DNA of 64,000 nt from an uncultured Aquimarina sp. (GTDB lineage Bacteria > Bacteroidota > Bacteroidia > Flavobacteriales > Flavobacteriaceae). The translations under genes and the position numbers were made by a program. Positions 45,754 to 54,905 of this stretch are shown here, piece after piece (position 1 is the stretch's first letter; each line of letters begins with the position of its first letter). The stretch covers positions 62,001 through 126,000 of the forward strand of contig NZ_CANMQT010000007.1 of assembly GCF_947500065.1 (NCBI RefSeq). The letters run 5' to 3'. Under the pieces are notes generated by a model. The model made no database searches, had not been told where the DNA came from, and worked only from the letters and a program-made list of their open reading frames with translations.

Positions 45754-47952
45754 ATGACTATTTCATTATGGAGATATAGCCATCTTGTATTGGCTATATC
45801 TTCTGCTATTTTTTTATCGATAGCTTCAGTAACAGGTATTATTCTTGCTTTAGAGCCTATGTCTAATGCTGTACAACCTTATGCAATAGGTGATATTGAA
45901 AATATTACTATAGCAGAAACTATAGCAGTTTTACAAAGAGAGTATAAAGAGGTAATTACAATTACCGTAGAAGATTCGAATTTTGTTGTTGCTTCTGTAA
46001 TTACTAAAGAGGGAAAAGGTGAAAAAATCTATGTTAATCCCAGGACTGGAGAAAAACTTGGCAATCCTGAACAAAAAGCAAGTATTTTTAAGTTTGCGAC
46101 TAATCTTCATAGATCTTTATTTCTGAAAAGTGTAGGGCGTTTTTTTGTTGGATTGGTTTCGTTACTATTGGTTATTATCGTTGTTACCGGAATGCTACTT
46201 ATTCTGAAACGACAAGGAGGTGTTTCAAAGTTTTTTACGAAGGTACATAAGGAATCCACGAATCAGTATTACCATGTAGTCTTCGGTCGCTGGTTTTTTA
46301 TCCCAATACTCATTATTGCTGTTACGGGTGTTTATTTGTCTCTTGAAAAATTTTCTTTGCTTCCAAAATATTCTTCTTCTAACCAAATTAATATACAAGC
46401 ATACGAAAAAGCTACGAAAACGGCGGCTGCTGATTTTCCGGTTTTCAGGAGAATTCATTTAAATGATGTTAGAAATATAGAATTTCCATTTTCTGATGAT
46501 GTTGAAGATTATTTTAGAATAGAACTAATTGATAAAGAACTAATGGTTCATCAATTTAGCGGAAGTGTTCTGAGTGTACAGCAATATACTTTTGTGAAAT
46601 TAGCATCGTACTACAGCCTTTTGTTACATACTGGTAGTGGTAATGTTTTGTGGTCAATTGTTTTATTGATTACTAGTGGGATTATTCTGTTTTTTATGTA
46701 TTCAGGGTTCTGGATGACTATTAAACGTAGTAGGAGAAGTAGGCTAAGTAATGGACAAAATAATAAAGACGAGTGTGAATATATTATTCTAGTAGGATCA
46801 GAAACAGGTTCTACATTTACTTTTGCAAATCTCTTTAGGAAAGCACTTCTTAAGGCAGGCAAGTCTGTTTTCGTTTCAGAATTAAATTCATATACAACCT
46901 ATCAAAAAGCAAAACATCTTATTGTTTTTACAGCTACCTATGGAAAAGGAGAACCTCCTGCAAACGCCAAAAAATTTGAGCGATTGTTTAAGGAAATTAA
47001 ACCAATCAATACCCTTCAGTTTTCAGTCATAGGTTTAGGATCATTAGCATATCCGGATTTTTGTAAGTATGCTATAGATGTTGATGCAATTTTAGGATTG
47101 CATTCTGAATTCAGGTCGATTTTACCATTACAAAAAATAAATAATCAATCTTTGGATGTTTTCAAGAATTGGGTAGAGAAATGGAATGATTTAGTTGGTT
47201 TGTCCTTAAAAATTGATACTTCCGAAGAAGTAAGGGAATCAGGATATGAAGTCTTCAAAGTAGCAAATAAAACACCCTTAAATACGGATGATACGTTTTT
47301 ACTTCGTTTACATCATTCAAAACAATCGCTAGATTTTAGATCAGGAGATTTATTATCGATTCGTCCTAATAATGATACTGTGGCTAGATTGTATTCAATA
47401 GGTAAATTGGATGGAGCTATCGTATTGAGCATTAAAAAACATGATAATGGTGTGTGTTCATCGTATTTAAATCAATTACAAGAAGGTGATACGATAAAGG
47501 CAATGATTAAACCTAATGAAGAATTTTATTTTCCAAGTTTCACAAATGATGGAATTCTAATTGCTAACGGAACGGGTATTGCCCCATTTTTAGGAATGAT
47601 TACAAGTGAAACGAGTAATGCTAAAATTCACTTGTTTTGGGGAGGAAGAACCAAAAAGTCTTTGGAGATATATGAAGATTATGTGAAACGAGGAAGATTA
47701 ACAAAGCAAATATCTAGTTTTCATGTTGCCTATTCTAGGGAGAATGATAAAGAATATGTTCAGGATTTGGTAAGTAAGGAGAATGACCTTATTGCTAATA
47801 CTCTTCAAAAAGGTGGTGTAATAATGATATGTGGTTCTGTTAACATGCAGGAAGAAGTACTTGATGTTTTGGAGCGTATCACGGAAAATAAACTTAAAAT
47901 TCCATTGAGTACATTTCTTAATAATAAACAGATTAGAATGGATTGTTATTAA
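45754..47952 (+). CDS. PepSY membrane protein fused to flavodoxin and FAD/NAD(P)H reductase domains
   Basis: The 732-residue protein has a PepSY-associated membrane region (about 1-335, four membrane segments and two external PepSY domains), a flavodoxin domain (about 342-480, GSETGSTFTFANLF and TATYGKGEPP) and a ferredoxin-NADP reductase-like part (about 500-732, ARLYSIG for FAD and ANGTGIAPFLGM for the nucleotide). It resembles a sulfite-reductase-type flavoprotein fused to a membrane anchor. Electrons from NADPH could pass through FAD and FMN to a periplasmic or heme acceptor, such as ferric iron or heme from the adjacent uptake system. That acceptor is inferred. Confidence 0.88.
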   Translation: MTISLWRYSHLVLAISSAIFLSIASVTGIILALEPMSNAVQPYAIGDIENITIAETIAVLQREYKEVITITVEDSNFVVASVITKEGKGEKIYVNPRTGEKLGNPEQKASIFKFATNLHRSLFLKSVGRFFVGLVSLLLVIIVVTGMLLILKRQGGVSKFFTKVHKESTNQYYHVVFGRWFFIPILIIAVTGVYLSLEKFSLLPKYSSSNQINIQAYEKATKTAAADFPVFRRIHLNDVRNIEFPFSDDVEDYFRIELIDKELMVHQFSGSVLSVQQYTFVKLASYYSLLLHTGSGNVLWSIVLLITSGIILFFMYSGFWMTIKRSRRSRLSNGQNNKDECEYIILVGSETGSTFTFANLFRKALLKAGKSVFVSELNSYTTYQKAKHLIVFTATYGKGEPPANAKKFERLFKEIKPINTLQFSVIGLGSLAYPDFCKYAIDVDAILGLHSEFRSILPLQKINNQSLDVFKNWVEKWNDLVGLSLKIDTSEEVRESGYEVFKVANKTPLNTDDTFLLRLHHSKQSLDFRSGDLLSIRPNNDTVARLYSIGKLDGAIVLSIKKHDNGVCSSYLNQLQEGDTIKAMIKPNEEFYFPSFTNDGILIANGTGIAPFLGMITSETSNAKIHLFWGGRTKKSLEIYEDYVKRGRLTKQISSFHVAYSRENDKEYVQDLVSKENDLIANTLQKGGVIMICGSVNMQEEVLDVLERITENKLKIPLSTFLNNKQIRMDCY

Positions 47953-47993
47953 GATTATGTGGGGATTTCCTGAGCTACTATAAATATCAAATA

Positions 47994-48028
47994 TTTGTAT
48001 GGTAAAATTTTTGTATCCCGTATTTTTG
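47994..48028 (+). promoter_or_regulatory. Promoter of pyrD
   Basis: TTTG (47994-47997) and TATTTTTG (48021-48028) are separated by 23 nt and lie 20 nt before the ATG at 48049. Both elements fit the Bacteroidetes -33 and -7 consensus. Confidence 0.6.
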
Positions 48029-48048
48029 CGAACCAAAAGAATCTTCCA

Positions 48049-49092
48049 ATGTACAAATCAATAATTCGACCAATTTTATTTAATTATGATCCTGAAGGTG
48101 TACATCACTTTACCTTTAAGATGATAAGAGCTTTGTCTAAAATTCCATTTGTTTCTGGAATTTTTAGAAGTATATATCAAGTAAAAAACGCTACTCTTGA
48201 AAGAGAAGTATTTGGGTTGAAATTCAAAAACCCTGTTGGCTTGGCAGCTGGTTTTGATAAAGATGCTAAATTATTTAATGAACTTTCTGATTTTGGGTTT
48301 GGATTTGTAGAGATAGGAACATTGACCCCTAAACCTCAGGAAGGTAATCCTAAAAAAAGATTATTTAGATTAAAGGAAGATAGCGCAATTATTAATCGAA
48401 TGGGTTTTAATAATGGTGGAGTAGAGGATGCAGTACAACGACTGAAGAAAAATAAAGGCGTTTTAATAGGAGGTAACATTGGTAAGAATAAAGTAACTCC
48501 AAACGAAACAGCAGTAGAAGATTATAAAATATGTTTTGATGCGCTTTTTGATTATGTAGATTATTTTGTGGTCAATGTTAGTTCGCCTAATACTCCAAAT
48601 TTAAGAGCATTGCAGGATAAAGAACCATTGACAGCATTATTGAATACACTTCAACAGAGAAATCTTGAAAAAGGTACTGTTGATAATCAAAATGCTAAGC
48701 CAATCCTACTTAAAATAGCACCAGACCTTACAGATGAACAGTTATTAGATATAATTGATATTGTGAAAGACACTAAAATAGCAGGTGTTATTGCTGCTAA
48801 TACTACAATATCTAGAAAAGGATTGAAATCAAATCTCACGTTGGCAAATGAAAAAGGAGGGTTGAGTGGTAAACCACTAACCAATAGATCTACTGAAGTA
48901 ATCAGGTTTTTATCAGAAAAAAGCAATAAAGCTTTTCCTATTATTGGAGTAGGAGGCATTCATAGTGCTACTGATGCTATAGAAAAATTAGAAGCAGGAG
49001 CAAGCCTTGTACAATTATATACAGGTTTTATTTATGAAGGGCCAAAATTGATTAAGAATATTAATAAAGCAGTAATCAAAAAAGGATTATAA
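48049..49092 (+). CDS. pyrD: Quinone-dependent dihydroorotate dehydrogenase
   Basis: This class 2 enzyme oxidises dihydroorotate to orotate in pyrimidine synthesis and passes electrons to quinone. The 347-residue protein has the N-terminal membrane-contact helices (YKSIIRPILFNYDPEGVHHF), the FMN motif NPVGLAAGFDKDA, the catalytic Ser region VNVSSPNTPNLR and IIGVGGI. The start is ATG 48049; an in-frame TTG at 47995 falls inside the promoter and is not used. Confidence 0.95.
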   Translation: MYKSIIRPILFNYDPEGVHHFTFKMIRALSKIPFVSGIFRSIYQVKNATLEREVFGLKFKNPVGLAAGFDKDAKLFNELSDFGFGFVEIGTLTPKPQEGNPKKRLFRLKEDSAIINRMGFNNGGVEDAVQRLKKNKGVLIGGNIGKNKVTPNETAVEDYKICFDALFDYVDYFVVNVSSPNTPNLRALQDKEPLTALLNTLQQRNLEKGTVDNQNAKPILLKIAPDLTDEQLLDIIDIVKDTKIAGVIAANTTISRKGLKSNLTLANEKGGLSGKPLTNRSTEVIRFLSEKSNKAFPIIGVGGIHSATDAIEKLEAGASLVQLYTGFIYEGPKLIKNINKAVIKKGL

Positions 49093-49093
49093 A

Positions 49094-50011
49094 CTATCTC
49101 AAAATTATTTTCTGGGTTTCGCTTTTTCCTGAATTAGTTAGAAGTCTTACCAGATAAATACCAGAGGTAAGTTGTGTAAGATCAAGGTTGATGTTAGCGT
49201 TACTTTGCTTAAAATTATAGCGTCTTACTTGTTTTCCTAGGACATTGTATATTTCAATTTCTTCTATAGTAGCAGATTTTGATGTTAAAATAGATATATC
49301 TCCATTACTGGGATTAGGAGAGATTGTAATTTTATCATTTTCCTTTTCGCTAGTAAAATCTTCCGTACTAAGTCGTTTCTGATTAAAAACTATCGTTCCG
49401 ATTTTTGCTGAATTGAATGGAGAAACTCCTTGTAGACTTGATATTGCTTCCTGAGGCACTGTAGCTGTATTATTTAAACTGTAACCAGTACCATTTTCAG
49501 TTCCAGCATCATATGCATATAAATCTAATGTAACTTGCGAAATCCATTGACCTCCACCATCAATCATAGATACGCTATTTACAGCGATCATCCAATCAGG
49601 ACTGGGAGCAATCATAGATGCAAGACTAATTAAAGGGTAGTCTGAACTTATAGTAAGATCACTTATCGTAATAGTTTTAGAAGTAGGGGTTGGAAATAAA
49701 TTCGGACCTTCAATAAATTGATCAGCATTATTTGCATTTATCGCAGTAGTAACTTCTGAGTTAAAAGTTCCAAAAAGACCTGTTTCTGCTACTTGTTTGA
49801 TACCTGCTGTTGCCATTCCTCCCATTTCGAGAAATGTAACACTACTATTGTGAGTAGCACCTACTAATTCTGTAAAATGCGCATTTCCTGGTAATGTGCC
49901 ATGAGCATCCCAATTGCTTGTAAATACTATGTCATAAACTGCTGTAGTAGTTTGACCAAATGTTGATAATGATAAAAGTAATAAGGTAGTTTTTAGAATA
50001 AGCTTTTTCAT
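49094..50011 (-). CDS. Spondin-domain protein secreted by the type IX system
   Basis: The 305-residue protein has a signal peptide, a spondin N-terminal domain (about 20-200; FTSNWDAHGTLPGNAHFTELVGATHNS, cited by TLPGNAHFTELVGA) and a type A T9SS sorting domain at the C-terminus (about 225-305; ISPNPSNGDI, YNVLGKQV and GIYLVRL). It should be translocated over the outer membrane and cleaved at the sorting domain. The binding target is not known. It is convergent with pyrD. Confidence 0.86.
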   Translation of the reverse strand: MKKLILKTTLLLLSLSTFGQTTTAVYDIVFTSNWDAHGTLPGNAHFTELVGATHNSSVTFLEMGGMATAGIKQVAETGLFGTFNSEVTTAINANNADQFIEGPNLFPTPTSKTITISDLTISSDYPLISLASMIAPSPDWMIAVNSVSMIDGGGQWISQVTLDLYAYDAGTENGTGYSLNNTATVPQEAISSLQGVSPFNSAKIGTIVFNQKRLSTEDFTSEKENDKITISPNPSNGDISILTSKSATIEEIEIYNVLGKQVRRYNFKQSNANINLDLTQLTSGIYLVRLLTNSGKSETQKIILR

Positions 50012-50172
50012 TTGTATGGTTATTAAATGAGTTGATTGTGTTATATACTTTAAACAGCTGACTAAGGAATAACCCTAATTCTTCGATAATAATTTATTAT
50101 GAACTGATTTTAAAATGATATGTATATTTTTGAGCTGTCGGTTACTTATGTGAAACCTTACAAAAAATAACA

Positions 50173-50799
50173 ATGAATTTTGAAATCCTATACACTTTTG
50201 TAATCGCTACTCTGGCTTTATCCATTTCTCCAGGACCAGATAATATTTACGTACTAATGCAAAGTATTGTAAATGGCAAAAAATATGGACTTGCTACAGT
50301 GGCAGGCTTAATATCTGGTTGTTTGGTGCATACTACATTAGTAGCCTTTGGAGTATCTACTATTATCCAGCAAAGTGAAGTGTTGTTTTTTACTATAAAA
50401 CTATTAGGAGCGCTATATTTATTTTTTTTAGCATATAAGGTTTGGAAAAATAGTGCAGCGATACAACTTTCGGCTGATACTGTAGAGAAAAAAAGTTTGG
50501 GGCAATTATTTCGACAAGGGTTTGTTATGAATGTATTAAATCCTAAAGTCTCAATATTTTTTTTGGCTTTCTTTCCAGGATTTTTATTTAGTGAAACGTT
50601 AAGTAGTGTAACACAGTTTTACGTTTTAGGTTTTTTATTTATGGGTGTATCTCTTTTAGTATTTAGCTTAATAGCTATTGGGGCAGGATATATCTCAGAT
50701 TATATTAAGGGTAACTCTAGAGTAGGTGTGTTTTTAAAATGGTTGCAGATCATAGTCTTTATCGGAATCGGAATTTTTATCCTCTTTTCTGAAAAATAA
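50173..50799 (+). CDS. LysE-family amino-acid exporter
   Basis: The 208-residue membrane protein has six hydrophobic segments and the LysE/RhtB motif SPGPDNIYVLMQSI near residue 19. It exports an amino acid or similar small molecule; the substrate is not predictable. Its last 72 nt are found again at 53918-53989, before the HMG-CoA lyase gene. Confidence 0.9.
   Translation: MNFEILYTFVIATLALSISPGPDNIYVLMQSIVNGKKYGLATVAGLISGCLVHTTLVAFGVSTIIQQSEVLFFTIKLLGALYLFFLAYKVWKNSAAIQLSADTVEKKSLGQLFRQGFVMNVLNPKVSIFFLAFFPGFLFSETLSSVTQFYVLGFLFMGVSLLVFSLIAIGAGYISDYIKGNSRVGVFLKWLQIIVFIGIGIFILFSEK
50728..50799. repeat. 72-bp direct repeat, left copy (lysE 3' end)
   Basis: These 72 nt occur again at 53918-53989 with two mismatches (one T/C and one A/G). 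This copy is the coding 3' end of lysE with its stop codon. The repeats flank a GG peptide plus two-component module. Confidence 0.9.
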
Positions 50800-50807
50800 A
50801 TTAAAAG

Positions 50808-50838
50808 AAAAGCTGCCATTTTTTTTGGCAGCTTTTTT
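50808..50838. terminator. Bidirectional terminator between lysE and GG peptide 3
   Basis: AAAAGCTGCCA pairs with TGGCAGCTTTT around a run of T. It serves the convergent lysE and GG peptide 3 genes. Confidence 0.85.
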
Positions 50839-50842
50839 AGTT

Positions 50843-51010
50843 TTATAGGCATACAGGTACGCATACATTAAATCGCAGAATTTCACAACCATTACATTCT
50901 GGAGAACCCGAAGGAAGATTAGGTTCCAGTTCTCTTCCACCTTTTATGATTTTTTGCTCATTTCTATTTAGTCTTTGTACTCCTTCTAAATTTAAAACGC
51001 TTTTCAACAT
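50843..51010 (-). CDS. GG-leader peptide 3 (bacteriocin/pheromone-like precursor)
   Basis: The 55-residue precursor starts MLKSVLNLEG at 51010 (the frame runs on to 51058 but the leader fixes the start). The 25-residue leader ends KGG. The mature part of about 30 residues has four Cys in two CxxC-like spacings (ECNGC and VCVPVC). It lies 159 nt downstream of a LytTR regulator gene on the same strand, with the shared 24-bp dyad between them. This layout resembles peptide/two-component quorum sensing, but the histidine kinase is of a different type. Confidence 0.8.
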   Translation of the reverse strand: MLKSVLNLEGVQRLNRNEQKIIKGGRELEPNLPSGSPECNGCEILRFNVCVPVCL

Positions 51011-51052
51011 AATTATTTGTTTTTTGAAAATTAAATATTTGTGATCCTTTAA

Positions 51053-51076
51053 AGACACTCACAGTCTGTGTCTATT
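51053..51076 (-). promoter_or_regulatory. Shared dyad upstream of GG peptide 3
   Basis: On the minus strand it reads AAT, then AGACACAGAC, then TGTGAGTGTCT. It lies 42 nt before the ATG at 51010, between the peptide gene and the LytTR gene. Confidence 0.68.
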
Positions 51077-51169
51077 TTTTTAATTTATATCCAAATTTAT
51101 AATGAATAAGAAATAATAAATAAAGGAATAAATGAATGAAAGGATTTAATAAATAAACAAGGTGTTTTG

Positions 51170-51907
51170 CTATTTAAACGAATCTAGAAGTAGGGATAAT
51201 TGCTCTCTATTACTACCGGAAACTTGAACTTTGTCTCCGTTATCAAGAATAATAGTTTCTTTTCTAAAAATAGATTCTATATGGGAGATATTAATAAGAC
51301 AAGATCGATTCGCTCTAAAAAAACCTCGATTTGATAGTAGCTTATCATAGTGTTTTAGAATATTATTGGCTAAAATAGGTTTATGGTCTTTAAGTGTAAA
51401 AGAAGTATAGTTACCATCTGCCGTGCAAGAGATGATATCATCAAGATAAATAGATTTATAATGTTGACCAGTGTGTAAAAGTATTTTTGAATTACTTTCT
51501 TTAATGAATTCTCTAAAGTGATCATACTTGCTTTGTAGGCTATGCCTTGATTTTACTTGTTGATATCTATTGATTACCTTTTCTAACATTAAAGGATCTA
51601 TTGGTTTTAATAAGTAATTAAATGCAAAATGTTCTATTGCTTTCTCATAATAGGTGTCATATGCGGTTACAAATATAACTTCAAAGTTTTTTGAATGTAT
51701 ATTATCCAGAATTTCAAAACCTAGACCATCATCTAGGTGTATATCAAGAAAAACCAATTCAGGAGAAGAAGAAGAAATAAGTGCTATACCTTCTTTAATA
51801 GATTTAGTTGAACCTACTATATTTATTTGAAAAATTGGATTTTTTAGAAGTTTAGAAAGATAATTTGATGCATCAGTATCATTTTCAATAATAACAACAT
51901 TAATCAT
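51170..51907 (-). CDS. LytTR-family response regulator
   Basis: The 245-residue protein has a receiver domain (about 3-115; phospho-acceptor Asp55 in LVFLDIHLDD and the Lys of YLLKPI) and a LytTR DNA-binding domain (about 145-245; GQHYKSIYLDDIISCTADGNYTSF, cited by GNYTSF, and FRANRSCLINISHI). The start is MINVVIIEND at 51907; a longer frame to 51931 is unlikely. It is divergent from its histidine kinase across 57 nt. LytTR regulators bind promoter repeats, so it is the leading candidate to act at the shared dyads, although that is not shown. Confidence 0.9.
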   Translation of the reverse strand: MINVVIIENDTDASNYLSKLLKNPIFQINIVGSTKSIKEGIALISSSSPELVFLDIHLDDGLGFEILDNIHSKNFEVIFVTAYDTYYEKAIEHFAFNYLLKPIDPLMLEKVINRYQQVKSRHSLQSKYDHFREFIKESNSKILLHTGQHYKSIYLDDIISCTADGNYTSFTLKDHKPILANNILKHYDKLLSNRGFFRANRSCLINISHIESIFRKETIILDNGDKVQVSGSNREQLSLLLDSFK

Positions 51908-51964
51908 AAAAATAGATGTAAATTCGAACACTAAATTTATGTTTACATCACAAATAATACAACA

Positions 51965-53896
51965 TTGAAACGTCTTTTTTTTATTTCTGTAATTCTATTG
52001 GTTAGTTTTAATTCTTTTGCACAAGAAATATTATCCCAGCATTTTATTGATACGATTTCGTTTAAGGAGCCCAATAGAGTTTATATTGATCAAATAAAGT
52101 ACAGTATACAGCAAGATACTACACTTAAGGGTTGGACAAAATATTATACATTCAAAAGTTACGTACATTTATTTAAACGTGAGAATGATTCTGCATTGAC
52201 AAACGCTCATAAAGCTATTGAGGCATATGAATCATTTGAATATACCCATCCGGGAGCGGATGGAATTGTTCATAAAGCATATTATATTAAAGGTTTGAGA
52301 GAATATTTTGGAAAAAAACCACTTAGTGCATTAAAAACTCTTTATAGAGGATTAGAGCTCACATCCAAATATCCAGAATCACCTGATAAAAAATCTTGGA
52401 AGTTCTATATTTTAGATAGAATTTCATACATACATATTGAAGTGGGAGATGTCAATTTAGCACTTGAAACTCGAAAAAAAGCTGCAATGGATACTATATG
52501 GATGTCTCATAAGTTTGAAAAAGGTAATAATGAATCGGAAATAGGTTCACTATATAGAGATTTAAAAAAATATGACTCCGCTAAATTTTATTTTAAAAGT
52601 GCGCTAAAAACATATCGTGATACTTCACTAATAGATAGTGATAATTATAGAAATGTTAATTTCTTAATTAATCAGGTTATAGCTAACACTGGTATCGGAG
52701 ACGTTGCTTTAAATCAGAAACAAGATGATTCTGCATATAACTCTTATAATGAATCGTATAATATTTTTAGGACTAATAATCTTGCGGAAGCTAACATTGA
52801 TGAAAAATTAAAGTTATCTGCCCAAATAGATTATGGATTTATATTATCACATAAGGATAGTATTAAGCAATCAAATGTCGTTTTAAAAAGTGTTCTGGAT
52901 TCACTAAAAAGTAATTATGATTATAGCCGAGATGAAAAAAGGTTGCTTTTTAGGGTACAAGGTATTCTTAGTAGAAATTTTAAAAAAATAGATGATCCAT
53001 CAAGCGAATTAATTGTCCAAAAAGAATTAAATAACTATTTGATTAGATATCACGATAATAGTATCACCAAGCAATTACAATTATATGCTGCTGAGTTTGA
53101 TTTGAAGGAAAAAGATGCGTCAATATCAAAATTAGAGGAATTAACACAGCAACAGAATACAATTGTGCAACAAAAAAATATAATCAATTGGGTTTTAATA
53201 GGATTGTTTATTTCATTTTTAATATTGGGAGTGGTGCTATTTAGGCAAAATAAATTAAACAGTAAGTATAAAACGGCAGTCTTGGAGCAACGTTTACTCC
53301 GTTCTCAATTGAATCCACATTTTTTATTTAACGCTTTAAGTAGTATAGTAAATTTATCATCCAACAAATCGGAAAAAGTAATTCCATATACACTTAAATT
53401 AAGTAGTTTATTAAGATCAATTCTGGAAAATTCTAGAGAAGAATTTGTTTCTGTGGAAGAAGAAATTCAAACGATTAGGGATTATTTAGAGTTACAATCT
53501 AATTTTTCTCAAAAATTCAGCTATGATGTTGAAATTGATTTAGATATTGATTCTGACGAGATGCTTATTCCTCCCATGTTTATACAGCCATTTGTTGAAA
53601 ATGCAATTGAACATGGAATATCAAATATTGAAAAGGGACAAATAACATTGAAACTTGTAAAAGAAAAGAATGAAAACTTGTTAAAGTGCAGTGTTCTAGA
53701 TAACGGGGTAGGATATACAAAAAGAAATACATTAAAAAATAATACGACAGGTTACCAATCATTGTCAGGCACTATACTAGAGGAACGATTTAAAATTTAT
53801 TCAAAATCTCTAAAAGTTAATGCCCGATTTGATATTGTAGATAATGATAAGCCTGGTGCGCTGGTGGTTGTATATATCCCTTATGTTTTGGAATAA
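51965..53896 (+). CDS. Sensor histidine kinase with periplasmic TPR region (LytS/YehU-type catalytic core)
   Basis: The 643-residue protein has a signal peptide, a TPR-like helical region (about 40-370), a coiled segment, one membrane segment (about 405-425, INWVLIGLFISFLILGVVLF) and a cytoplasmic His_kinase domain. The phospho-acceptor is His452 in LNPHFLFNAL, and the ATPase box is QPFVENAIEHG. The gene starts with TTG (51965): there is no in-frame ATG upstream that fits and the signal peptide begins exactly there. It pairs with the divergent LytTR regulator. The TPR region would sense in the periplasm. Confidence 0.88.
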   Translation: MKRLFFISVILLVSFNSFAQEILSQHFIDTISFKEPNRVYIDQIKYSIQQDTTLKGWTKYYTFKSYVHLFKRENDSALTNAHKAIEAYESFEYTHPGADGIVHKAYYIKGLREYFGKKPLSALKTLYRGLELTSKYPESPDKKSWKFYILDRISYIHIEVGDVNLALETRKKAAMDTIWMSHKFEKGNNESEIGSLYRDLKKYDSAKFYFKSALKTYRDTSLIDSDNYRNVNFLINQVIANTGIGDVALNQKQDDSAYNSYNESYNIFRTNNLAEANIDEKLKLSAQIDYGFILSHKDSIKQSNVVLKSVLDSLKSNYDYSRDEKRLLFRVQGILSRNFKKIDDPSSELIVQKELNNYLIRYHDNSITKQLQLYAAEFDLKEKDASISKLEELTQQQNTIVQQKNIINWVLIGLFISFLILGVVLFRQNKLNSKYKTAVLEQRLLRSQLNPHFLFNALSSIVNLSSNKSEKVIPYTLKLSSLLRSILENSREEFVSVEEEIQTIRDYLELQSNFSQKFSYDVEIDLDIDSDEMLIPPMFIQPFVENAIEHGISNIEKGQITLKLVKEKNENLLKCSVLDNGVGYTKRNTLKNNTTGYQSLSGTILEERFKIYSKSLKVNARFDIVDNDKPGALVVVYIPYVLE

Positions 53897-53917
53897 ATAT
53901 GTGAGAGACTGAACAAA

Positions 53918-53989
53918 GTGTTCTTAAAATGGTTGCAGGTCATAGTCTTTATCGGAATCGGAATTTTTATCCTCTTTTCTGAAAAATAA
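53918..53989. repeat. 72-bp direct repeat, right copy (lysE 3'-end remnant)
   Basis: This non-coding copy of the lysE 3' end (70 of 72 nt identical, stop codon included) lies between the histidine kinase and the HMG-CoA lyase gene. It suggests lysE once ended here, directly before the lyase gene. Confidence 0.9.
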
Positions 53990-54038
53990 TCATATTTTTA
54001 TACTCTAAATTGAATTTCTTCTAGATCGACACGTGTAA

Positions 54039-54905
54039 ATGGCCGAAAAAGTAAAAATTATTGAATGTCCGAGAGATGCTATGCAAGGCATCAAAGACTT
54101 TATTCCTACAGAAAAAAAGATTCAGTATATCCAATCTTTATTGCGATGTGGGTTTGATACTATAGATTTCGGAAGTTTTGTGTCTCCTAAAGCTATTCCA
54201 CAAATGGTAGATACGGCTGAGGTTTTGGCAGGATTAGATTTATCTTCTACAGATAGTAAATTATTAGCAATTATTGCTAATGTACGTGGGGCTAATGATG
54301 CGGTACAGCATAAGGAAATTGATTATTTGGGATATCCTTTTTCAATCTCGGAGAATTTTCAGATGCGTAATACGCACAAGACAATTGCAGAATCTGTAGA
54401 GGCATTACAAGAAATTCTAAATATTGCTGATAAATCTAATAAGCAAGTGGTTGCATATTTGTCCATGGGCTTTGGTAATCCATATGGAGATCCTTGGAAT
54501 GTTGAAATCGTTGGAGAATGGACGGAGAAGTTGAGTACTATGGGAGTGAAAATTTTATCACTATCGGATACTGTGGGTACTTCTAACCCTGAAATTATAG
54601 ATTATTTATATGCTAATCTGATTCCTAAATATCCAGAAATTGAATTTGGTGCACATTTGCATACAACACCAACAACTTGGCATGAGAAAGTTGATGCAGC
54701 CTATAAAGCTGGTTGCAGAAGATTTGATGGAGCAATCCAAGGATTTGGAGGATGCCCAATGGCAAAAGATGAACTTACTGGTAATATGCCTACAGAACGT
54801 ATGTTGTCATATTTCACGACTCAAAAAGCAGATACTAATGTTAGAATGATGAGCTTCGAATCTTCACATAACGAAGCGACTAAAGTATTTACAGCGTATC
54901 ACTAA
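54039..54905 (+). CDS. Hydroxymethylglutaryl-CoA lyase
   Basis: The 288-residue TIM-barrel enzyme splits HMG-CoA into acetoacetate and acetyl-CoA in leucine degradation. Signature residues are present: CPRDAMQG at the start, KILSLSDTVGTSNP, the divalent-metal His pair in GAHLHTT and the active-site Cys in GFGGCPMAKDELTGNMPTE. It is slightly shorter than mitochondrial forms. The leucine dehydrogenase in this window acts on the same amino acid, but the two genes are 18 kb apart. Confidence 0.92.
   Translation: MAEKVKIIECPRDAMQGIKDFIPTEKKIQYIQSLLRCGFDTIDFGSFVSPKAIPQMVDTAEVLAGLDLSSTDSKLLAIIANVRGANDAVQHKEIDYLGYPFSISENFQMRNTHKTIAESVEALQEILNIADKSNKQVVAYLSMGFGNPYGDPWNVEIVGEWTEKLSTMGVKILSLSDTVGTSNPEIIDYLYANLIPKYPEIEFGAHLHTTPTTWHEKVDAAYKAGCRRFDGAIQGFGGCPMAKDELTGNMPTERMLSYFTTQKADTNVRMMSFESSHNEATKVFTAYH

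Noticed and set aside
47995..48048. TTG start of pyrD at 47995
   Set aside because: The stretch overlaps the promoter elements and the family's start matches ATG 48049.
50728..53989. Integrated mobile element with att sites
   Set aside because: The flanking repeats are part of lysE and no integrase, transposase or relaxase gene lies between them.
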